A stretch of DNA of 12,736 nucleotides from CAIKZZ01 sp035604595 (GTDB taxonomy: Bacteria > Pseudomonadota > Gammaproteobacteria > Steroidobacterales > Steroidobacteraceae): assembly GCA_035604595.1 (NCBI GenBank), contig DATNIE010000037.1, positions 1 through 12,736 on the forward strand, read 5' to 3'. A program made the translations under genes and the position numbers. The first letter of the stretch is position 1. Each line of letters begins with the position of its first letter. This document shows, piece after piece, positions 7,048 through 12,736 of the stretch. The notes beneath the pieces are model-generated. The model was not told the origin of the DNA and made no database searches. It was given only the letters and a program-made list of their open reading frames with translations.

Positions 7048-7802
7048 GCCTGCTCGCTCCTGAGCAGCAGCGCGAGGCCACGCAGCACGAGATCCGGCAC
7101 CTGCTCGACGGGCCGGGTCATCAGGGCACCCACCTGGGGCGCCGCACCCCCCGTCAGAAACACGCGCGCCGCAGTGCCGGCGAGCTTCTCGAGCACGAGC
7201 GCCATTCGGTCGGCGAGCGATGCGAGCGCGAGCCGCGCGCCTTGCTGTACCGCCCCCGCGGTGTTGACGCCGAATCCGCCGTCGACGGCCGGCGGATCGA
7301 GCAGCGCGGCCGCCGCGACGTCGCTCGTCTGCGCGTGCAGCGACTCGCGCATCAGCCGCGCGCCGGGAACGATGCAGCCGCCGCGATGCATGCCGGTCGC
7401 GTCGATCAGATCGATCGTGAACGCGGTCCCGGCGCTCGCGCACAGCAGCGGCGCGTGCGCCTCGTGCCATGCAGCGATCATGCCGAGCCACCGGTCGATC
7501 CCGAGCGCTTCCGGCCGGACATAGGCGTTCGTGACGCCGGCTGCCGCGCGGGTCGCGACTGGAAACTGCGGCTCGAGCTGCCAGGTGGTGTACACCCAGT
7601 CGCGCAGGCGCGCGGCGAAGGCGGCGCCGGCGACGTTCGCGACCACGACCTTCCGTGGCCGGGGAGTGATCGCCGCGAGCTCGTCCTGCCACTCGGCCGG
7701 ATCGACGCCGTGATGCACGACGGAGTGCGCCGTGCCGGCGACCTCGCCCTCGAGGTGGGCCCACTTGAGAAAGGTGTTGCCCGCATCGATCAGCAGCGTC
7801 AT
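7044..7802 (-). CDS. coaX: Type III pantothenate kinase
   Basis: A 252-residue cytoplasmic enzyme that phosphorylates pantothenate with ATP, the first step of coenzyme A synthesis. It belongs to the acetate kinase/Hsp70/actin fold. Motifs are the phosphate-binding DAGNTFLKW (6-14), GIDRW (101-105, catalytic Asp103), SAGTAFTID (123-131), GGCIVPGARLM (141-151) and GGAAP near the C-terminus. Pseudomonas CoaX reads 'DLGTA' where this protein has 'SAGTA'; I take this as family variation. ATG at 7800-7802 overlaps the birA stop (ATGA), and GAGGG lies 7 bases upstream. Its end overlaps the SPOR gene by 4 bases, so these genes are probably translated from one message. Confidence 0.95.
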   Translation of the reverse strand: MTLLIDAGNTFLKWAHLEGEVAGTAHSVVHHGVDPAEWQDELAAITPRPRKVVVANVAGAAFAARLRDWVYTTWQLEPQFPVATRAAAGVTNAYVRPEALGIDRWLGMIAAWHEAHAPLLCASAGTAFTIDLIDATGMHRGGCIVPGARLMRESLHAQTSDVAAAALLDPPAVDGGFGVNTAGAVQQGARLALASLADRMALVLEKLAGTAARVFLTGGAAPQVGALMTRPVEQVPDLVLRGLALLLRSEQA

Positions 7803-8791
7803 GCCACGGCCCTCAGCGTGACCTCGCCCGAGGCGAGGCGCTCGAGTTGCCCGCCGACCTCGACGCAGAGTGCCCCGTCCGCATCGATGCCGCGCGCCAC
7901 CCCGTCGCGCTCCGAGGCGTGGGCGAGCACCCGCACCGGCCGGTCGCGAAGCGCATCGGCGCGGCTCCATTCCCGCCAGAACGGCGCGAAGCCGTGCGCT
8001 TCGAACTCGAGGGCCATCGCAACCAGCGCATCGAGGAGCGCGGCGGCGAGCGCGGTCCGCGAGGGCGGCGATCCGCGCTCATCGGTCGCCAGGTCGGCGG
8101 GTTCGAGGCCGCCGCCCGCCGTGATACCCGCGCGAGCGGCCGCCGGGAGGTGAACATTGAGTCCGATGCCGACGACGACGTAGGCGGGCCCGGCCGCCTC
8201 GGCCTTCAGCTCGCAGAGGATGCCGCCGAGCTTGCGGCCGTCCTTGAGCACGTCATTCGGCCACTTGAGCGTGAGGTCCGTGACGCCCTGTGCCGTGAGC
8301 GCCCGCAGGACCGCCACGCCCGCGGCCAGGCTCAGCGTCGCAAGCCCGGCTGGCGGGTCCGCGAGCAACCAGCCGAATGACAGGCACAGGCCACTCGCGT
8401 AGGGAGCGATCCAGCCGCGCCCGCGGCGACCACGGCCAGCGCTCTGGTACTCGGCCAGACACGCACGCCAGCGCCCCGCCGGCAGCCCGTTGGCCGCGAG
8501 CAGGTGGGAGTTGGTGGAGGCTATCTCGTCGACGAGCTCGAGCCGCTCGAGGCGTGCCCGGGCGAGGGGCGTCAGCGACGCCTGCAGGCGCTCGGCGTCG
8601 AGAAGGTCTAGGGGCGCCAGCAGCCGGTGGCCGCGGCGCGGCACTGATTCCACAGCGAGTCCCCATTCGGCAAGCCTACGCACCTGCTTTGCGACCGCGG
8701 CGCGGGTCACGCCGAGCTCGCGGGCGAGCGCCTCGCCCGAGTGCAGCGTGCCGTCGGCCATGAGCCGCAAGAGCGCGGTCCGGCGCGTCAT
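7799..8791 (-). CDS. birA: Biotin-protein ligase / biotin operon repressor
   Basis: A 330-residue bifunctional BirA, close to the E. coli length (321). Residues about 1-60 form a winged helix-turn-helix (SGEALARELGVTRAAVAKQV), so it probably also represses biotin synthesis genes when loaded with biotinyl-AMP. The ligase domain has the nucleotide loop GRGRRGR (119-125), KWPNDVL (176-182), the catalytic lysine region GRKLGGIL (Lys187) and GIGLNV (208-213). A C-terminal SH3-like domain ends the protein. The ligase attaches biotin to acetyl-CoA carboxylase (AccB). The start is ATG at 8789-8791, where the helix-turn-helix domain begins. It overlaps the plsY stop by one base (TGATG). The longer upstream frame lies inside plsY and is not used. 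Confidence 0.96.
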   Translation of the reverse strand: MTRRTALLRLMADGTLHSGEALARELGVTRAAVAKQVRRLAEWGLAVESVPRRGHRLLAPLDLLDAERLQASLTPLARARLERLELVDEIASTNSHLLAANGLPAGRWRACLAEYQSAGRGRRGRGWIAPYASGLCLSFGWLLADPPAGLATLSLAAGVAVLRALTAQGVTDLTLKWPNDVLKDGRKLGGILCELKAEAAGPAYVVVGIGLNVHLPAAARAGITAGGGLEPADLATDERGSPPSRTALAAALLDALVAMALEFEAHGFAPFWREWSRADALRDRPVRVLAHASERDGVARGIDADGALCVEVGGQLERLASGEVTLRAVA

Positions 8792-9441
8792 CAGGGCCCC
8801 GCCGACCATCCGCGCAGCAGCCACAATCGGCGCGCGCGGTTCTCCGTGCCGGCCCGCATCCGTGCGATGTTCGAGCGATGCGTATAGACGACGAGCAGCG
8901 CCATCGCGACCGTGAAGGTCAGCAGCGACGTTTCGTACGGTCCGCGCAGCCACACCGTCACCGGCAGCGCGAGCGCACCCAGCATCGTCCCCAATCCCAC
9001 ATAGCCGGTGAGCAGGACGACGCACAGCCATACAATCAGAATCGGCAGCAGCGTGCGCGGGGCGATGCCGAGCAGCACACCGATCAGCGTGGCCGCTCCC
9101 TTGCCACCCCTGAACTCGTACCACACCGGATAGACGTGCCCGAGCGTGACGGCGGCGCCGCAGCAGACCGTGAGCCAGGCGCGATCAACCGCGGGGTCGA
9201 TCTCGACACCGGCGAGGGACAGCCCCGGCAAGACCCCGGCGGCGAACCAGCCCTTGGTCACATCGATCAGCACGACCCCGAGCGCAAACCACGTGCCCTG
9301 GGTCCTCAGCGCATTGGTGCCACCGGCGTTGCCGCTGCCGAGCGCGCGGATATCGACGCCCTTCAATGTCCCAAGCAGCAGCGCGCCCATCAGCGAGCCG
9401 ACGAGATACGCGACCAGCGTCTTGATGGCGAGCTCGAGCAT
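8791..9441 (-). CDS. plsY: Glycerol-3-phosphate acyltransferase PlsY
   Basis: A 216-residue inner-membrane enzyme that transfers an acyl group from acyl-phosphate to glycerol-3-phosphate, the first committed step of phospholipid synthesis. It has several hydrophobic segments (about 4-26, 52-72, 85-104, 113-160, 171-186). The three conserved loops are GSGNAGGTN (35-43), GHVYPVWYEFRGGKGAAT (101-118) and THRSNIARMRAGTENR (187-202). The partner PlsX is not in the window. The start is ATG at 9439-9441 with a weak ribosome site. A terminator-like hairpin lies just upstream, so it probably starts a transcription unit with birA, coaX, the SPOR gene and tRNA-Thr. Confidence 0.96.
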   Translation of the reverse strand: MLELAIKTLVAYLVGSLMGALLLGTLKGVDIRALGSGNAGGTNALRTQGTWFALGVVLIDVTKGWFAAGVLPGLSLAGVEIDPAVDRAWLTVCCGAAVTLGHVYPVWYEFRGGKGAATLIGVLLGIAPRTLLPILIVWLCVVLLTGYVGLGTMLGALALPVTVWLRGPYETSLLTFTVAMALLVVYTHRSNIARMRAGTENRARRLWLLRGWSAGP

Positions 9442-9471
9442 GGGAGTCCCTGACCGACGACCGAGTCTAGC

Positions 9472-9491
9472 AAAGGGGCCGTCCCGGCCCC
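9472..9491 (-). terminator. Terminator-like hairpin between the anti-sigma gene and plsY
   Basis: On the minus strand GGGGCC (9486-9491) pairs with GGCCCC (9475-9480) across the loop GGGAC, then TTT follows (9472-9474). The T run is short, so it may only weaken read-through from the sigma/anti-sigma pair into plsY. Confidence 0.45.
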
Positions 9492-9510
9492 GTCACCCGG
9501 TGTCGCCGGC

Positions 9511-10329
9511 TCAGGTCTGCGTCGGTTTCGCCAGTACCGCGACCCGCTTGCGCCCGGACACCACAACCCCGCCCGGGCGCTCGACCGTGACCGCGAACAG
9601 CACGGGCTTGCCGACGCGGATCCGGGCCGCGATCGGGATCACGACCTCCCCTGTACCCGCCGGGATGTCGAACACCCCGCCGTCGACCGGGAAGCGATCA
9701 TCGCGCTCGGCGTCGAAGATCCACAGCTGGTACTGGCTCCGCCGGGCATCGTTGGGCCCTAGCCCCGCGAACCGCATGTAGCCGCGCTGGGACACGGGAT
9801 CCCAGACGACATCGCCGCTGGCGCCATGCGCGGCTGGGTCGGTGGTCGCTGCGAACTCCCAGCGGATGAGTCCCGGGGTCGTTGCAATCAGTTGCGCCCG
9901 CAGCTCGCGCGCATCCGGCGGGCGCGGCGGCGCTGCAAGCCGCGGATACCAGCCGGCGACGGCGAGAACCAGTGCGGCGGCAGCGGCCCACCAGCCGGCC
10001 TGGCTCCTCCGCCACCGGACTCGGCTGGTCGATGACCCCCGCTGAGCGCCACTGCGCCGCTCCGTGAGGTCGATGATCGGGGTGGCCGCGCGCCAGGTTG
10101 TTCCCTGCTCAATCAGGCGAGCCTTGAGCGCTCCGGGAAGCGGCTCGTCCTCGCGCCGCGCCGCGAGCGTAAGTGTCACGACGACACGCTCGACCGCTCC
10201 AGGGTCGGCGTCCGGGTAGAGCGCGAGGCGACGCGCGAGCTCGTCCTGTTCGGCCGGCCCGAGTCCGGTCGTCGCCTGCTCGATCAGCAGGTCGACCAGG
10301 GCCTCATCAGCGAGGAAGGCCGTGCTCAT
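9511..10329 (-). CDS. Membrane anti-sigma factor, RskA-like
   Basis: A 272-residue protein predicted to hold the neighbouring ECF sigma factor inactive at the membrane. Residues 1-75 are a helical cytoplasmic domain (LVDLLIEQATTGLGPAEQDEL). They lack the HxxxCxxC zinc motif of many anti-sigma factors. One membrane segment lies at about 112-127. The outer part, about 140-268, matches the RskA C-terminal pattern: LIRWEFAATTDPAAH, RGYMRFAGLGPND, YQLWIFDA, VDGGVFDIPAG and VLFAVTVERPGG. Release in this family usually needs cleavage of the anti-sigma factor, but the signal here is unknown. ATG at 10327-10329 overlaps the sigma stop (ATGA), which suggests equal production of both partners. Confidence 0.88.
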   Translation of the reverse strand: MSTAFLADEALVDLLIEQATTGLGPAEQDELARRLALYPDADPGAVERVVVTLTLAARREDEPLPGALKARLIEQGTTWRAATPIIDLTERRSGAQRGSSTSRVRWRRSQAGWWAAAAALVLAVAGWYPRLAAPPRPPDARELRAQLIATTPGLIRWEFAATTDPAAHGASGDVVWDPVSQRGYMRFAGLGPNDARRSQYQLWIFDAERDDRFPVDGGVFDIPAGTGEVVIPIAARIRVGKPVLFAVTVERPGGVVVSGRKRVAVLAKPTQT

Positions 10330-10883
10330 ACGCCACCGCCAGTGTCGACAGTGAGGTCGACCCCGAGCAGCTCGCGCACCTTGAGGATGCCCCGTCGCAT
10401 CTGCGTCTTGACCGTGCCGAGCGGGAGCCCCGTGCGCGCAGCGATCTCGCTGTGCGAGAGGCCGTGCAACACGGCGAGCTCGATGACCTGCTGCTGCTCG
10501 GGCTTGAGCTGAGCGACCGCGTAGGCGGCGCGCTCGGCCTCGATCGACACCTCACCCCGGGTGCCGGGCTCGGCGAAGCCGATGGTCTCGAGCTCCTCGG
10601 CAGGCTCGAACGCAGGCCGCGTCGCATGGCGGCGCAGCCGGTCAATCAGGCGCCGGCGGGCGATTGTTGCGACGAACACTTTCTCCGGGCCTTGGGCCGG
10701 GTCGTAACGCGCGGCGCTCTTCCAGACGTCCATGAAGATTTCCTGCACCGCGTCCTCAACATCGGCGCGGTTCGGCGACAGACGCCGGGCGAGCGCCCAG
10801 ACGAGCGAACCGAACTCGTCGATGCACTCGCTGACCGCGGCCGGCTCACCGCGGGCGATGCGGATCAGCACCGGGTCGGCCAT
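10326..10883 (-). CDS. ECF-family RNA polymerase sigma factor
   Basis: A 185-residue sigma factor with the two regions of the extracytoplasmic-function group. Region 2 spans about 18-87 (DVEDAVQEIFMDVWKSAARYD, then VATIARRRLIDRLRR). Region 4 spans about 124-173 (LKPEQQQVIELAVLHGLSHSEIAARTGLPLGTVKTQMRRG), with the helix-turn-helix near 142-165. A charged linker joins them. Pairing with an RskA-like anti-sigma recalls the SigK/RskA type, though target promoters are unknown. ATG at 10881-10883 is chosen because homology begins at MADPVLIRIARGE. The longer open frame upstream runs into hemH. The 74-base gap to hemH may hold its promoter. CCGAA occurs twice there, but I could not define a site. 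Confidence 0.93.
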   Translation of the reverse strand: MADPVLIRIARGEPAAVSECIDEFGSLVWALARRLSPNRADVEDAVQEIFMDVWKSAARYDPAQGPEKVFVATIARRRLIDRLRRHATRPAFEPAEELETIGFAEPGTRGEVSIEAERAAYAVAQLKPEQQQVIELAVLHGLSHSEIAARTGLPLGTVKTQMRRGILKVRELLGVDLTVDTGGGV

Positions 10884-10957
10884 CGATCCATTACCGGAGG
10901 TTCGGACGGGGAGCGCCGGTGGATTCGGAAACGCATCCCAGTGTAGCCGCTGCCGCC

Positions 10958-11962
10958 CTAGAGACCGGTCCGCCGCAGGACGGCGCTGAGCGCCGCCACG
11001 TGGGCGGCGGAATCGTTGAGCGCGGGCACGAGGTGGAACTCCCGCCCGCCGGCGGCCAGGAACTTGGCTCTGGACGCCACACCGATTTCCTCGAGCGTCT
11101 CGAGGCAATCGACCGCGAATGAGGGCGTGATTACCGTCACGGCCGCGACCCCGTTGCGGGCGAGTTCGACGAGCCGGTCGTCGGTGTAGGGCTCGAGCCA
11201 GGTAGTCCGCCCGAAGCGCGACTGGAAGCTCTCCGAATAGTCGTTTGCTCCAAGACCGAGCGCCGCTACGAGTGCACGGGTGGTCGCCGCGACCTGGTCG
11301 CGGTACGGATCCCCGGCGGCGACGTACTTGACCGGAATGCCGTGATTGGAGAGCACGAGGTGCGAGCGACCGTGCGCCACCCAGCTCGCGCGCACCGTGG
11401 CTGCAAGCGCCTCGATGTAGGCGGGCTCGGTGCAGTAGTCAGCGATGAAGCTGATGGTCGGCAGGCGCCGCCAGCGCTCGAGCTCTCGCATCACGCGATC
11501 GAACACCGATCCCGTGGTGCTGCCTGAGTACTGCGGATAAAGCGGCAGCACCACGAGTCGGCGGATGGCGGCCGACTGCAGGCGTGCGATGGCAGCCTCG
11601 ATCGTGGGCTCGCCGTAGGTCATCGCCAGCTCGACGCGCACCCCGGCCGCAGGCCCGAGAGCCGCCTGCAGCCGGGTGGCGAGCCGCGCCGAGTGAACCA
11701 GCAGCGGCGAACCTTCCTCGGTCCAGATCGCCGCGTATAGCTTGCGGGTCCTGAGCGGGCGGAGTGTCAGGATCGGTCCGTAGAGGATCGGGTACCAGTA
11801 TGCGGGGCACGCCTCGACGACGCGCCGATCGCCGAGGAACGCGCGGAGGAAGCGACGGATCGCGCCGTAGCTGGGCGCGCCCGGCGTGCCGAGATTGACC
11901 AGCAGCACGCCGACGTCGGATGACGGCTGTACCGGTCCGGCGGGGCTCTTGAACCAGGCCAT
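10958..11962 (-). CDS. hemH: Ferrochelatase
   Basis: A 334-residue enzyme of the last step of protoheme synthesis, inserting Fe2+ into protoporphyrin IX. Family motifs run in order: GVLLVNLGTPGAP (18-30), FLGDRRVVE (42-50), IWTEEGSPLLVHS (79-91), LPLYPQYSGSTTGS (139-152), SNHGIP (205-210, catalytic His207), FQSRFGRTTWLEPYT (246-260) and DCLETLEEIG (285-294, catalytic Glu288). The family usually has 'SFHG' where this protein has SNHG. ATG at 11960-11962 is chosen. The only longer start is a TTG at 11986, next to the rRNA terminator stem. There is no Shine-Dalgarno site, and a good -10 box ends six bases before the ATG, so the message may be leaderless. Confidence 0.96.
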   Translation of the reverse strand: MAWFKSPAGPVQPSSDVGVLLVNLGTPGAPSYGAIRRFLRAFLGDRRVVEACPAYWYPILYGPILTLRPLRTRKLYAAIWTEEGSPLLVHSARLATRLQAALGPAAGVRVELAMTYGEPTIEAAIARLQSAAIRRLVVLPLYPQYSGSTTGSVFDRVMRELERWRRLPTISFIADYCTEPAYIEALAATVRASWVAHGRSHLVLSNHGIPVKYVAAGDPYRDQVAATTRALVAALGLGANDYSESFQSRFGRTTWLEPYTDDRLVELARNGVAAVTVITPSFAVDCLETLEEIGVASRAKFLAAGGREFHLVPALNDSAAHVAALSAVLRRTGL

Positions 11963-11968
11963 GTGCGA

Positions 11969-11974
11969 ATGATA
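11969..11974 (-). promoter_or_regulatory. Candidate -10 box of hemH
   Basis: TATCAT on the minus strand matches five of six bases of the sigma-70 -10 consensus. Six bases separate it from the hemH ATG, which would put the transcript start on or next to the A of ATG. No clear -35 box is visible; that position falls in the rRNA terminator. Confidence 0.4.
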
Positions 11975-11990
11975 CCGGCGCAGCAAAGAG

Positions 11991-12024
11991 AAAGGCCCCG
12001 AAGACCGAAGTCTTCGGGGCCTTT
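11991..12024 (-). terminator. rRNA operon terminator
   Basis: A perfect 15-bp stem (AAAGGCCCCGAAGAC with GTCTTCGGGGCCTTT) closes on a TTCG loop with a C-G closing pair, the very stable C(UUCG)G tetraloop. CTCTTT follows on the minus strand. It begins about 6 bases after the 5S rRNA 3' end, so it ends the rRNA operon just before hemH. The A and T ends of the stem make it potentially active in both directions. Confidence 0.93.
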
Positions 12025-12030
12025 GTTGGG

Positions 12031-12148
12031 ACCCTGGCAGCGACCTACTCTGACATGGCCTACGACCACACTACCATCGGCGCAGGGCGTTTTCACTTCC
12101 GAGTTCGGAATGGGATCGGGTGGTTCCCGCTCGCTATAGCCACCAGGG
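12031..12148 (-). rRNA. rrf: 5S ribosomal RNA
   Basis: The minus strand reads like a 5S rRNA: CCCTGGTGGCTATAGCG at the start, CCCATTCCGAACTCGGAAGT in loop B/C, GCGCCGATGGTAGTGTGG, then GAGAGTAGG-like GTCAGAGTAGGTCGC and GCCAGGGT at the end. The 5' and 3' ends pair (CCCTGG/CCAGGG). The ends may be off by a few bases. The 23S-5S spacer (about 12149-12279) shows no tRNA. Confidence 0.96.
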
Positions 12149-12279
12149 AAACTTGTTCAGCAACGTGCTCGCAGCCGAAGCCGCGCGCAGGTCACTGCAA
12201 TCCGGAAATCGTGAAGACACTTCATGGTGTCGCAATCAAAAGAAACCGCCACCAGGCTGCAAACAGCTTGGGGCTATAT

Positions 12280-12736
<457 letters not shown>

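Noticed and set aside
6301..7764. A 487-codon form of the SPOR protein extending through coaX
   Set aside because: The extra N-terminal part is the coaX gene read in another frame. The GTG at 7047 has a good ribosome site and starts directly at the membrane anchor.
7799..9124. A 441-codon form of BirA with 111 extra N-terminal residues
   Set aside because: The extension is plsY in another frame. The helix-turn-helix domain of BirA begins at the ATG at 8791.

Overview
The window is GC-rich bacterial chromosome, most likely from a gammaproteobacterium. The main reason is gene order: rRNA operon, birA, coaX, a SPOR-domain gene, tRNA-Thr, tRNA-Tyr, tRNA-Gly, tRNA-Thr and tuf. This is the arrangement I know from Pseudomonas and Xanthomonas relatives. 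The EF-Tu sequence and the type III (CoaX) pantothenate kinase fit. I cannot name a genus from sequence alone.

The backbone is read on the minus strand, from the right edge to the left. It starts with the 3' part of a 23S rRNA gene (12280-12736), a 5S rRNA gene and a very strong terminator. It continues with hemH (ferrochelatase), an ECF sigma factor with a membrane anti-sigma factor of the RskA type, plsY (phospholipid synthesis), birA (biotin ligase/repressor), coaX (pantothenate kinase) and a SPOR-domain membrane protein, and ends at tRNA-Thr(TGT). The sigma/anti-sigma pair and plsY-birA-coaX-SPOR are joined by 1-4 base overlaps. The SPOR stop codon lies inside the tRNA-Thr gene. The left end holds tRNA-Tyr(GTA), tRNA-Gly(TCC), tRNA-Thr(GGT) and tuf, behind their own promoter. 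The last ~23 codons of tuf are outside the window.

Between the two parts of the tRNA cluster (1674-6234) lies a block of about 4.6 kb, mostly on the plus strand. It holds an aldo/keto reductase, a rhomboid protease with an extra N-terminal domain (minus strand), a small PilZ protein, a queuosine-precursor transporter (YhhQ family) and a secreted protein of unknown function. No integrase, transposase or attachment repeat was seen in or at the ends of this block.

Most genes are housekeeping: translation (tuf, tRNAs, rRNA), cofactors (heme, biotin, CoA), phospholipids and tRNA modification supply. I found no CRISPR array, defence system or mobile element. The points most worth checking are the SPOR/tRNA overlap, the split tRNA-tuf cluster, the possibly leaderless hemH next to the rRNA terminator, and several unexplained inverted repeats inside the inserted block.
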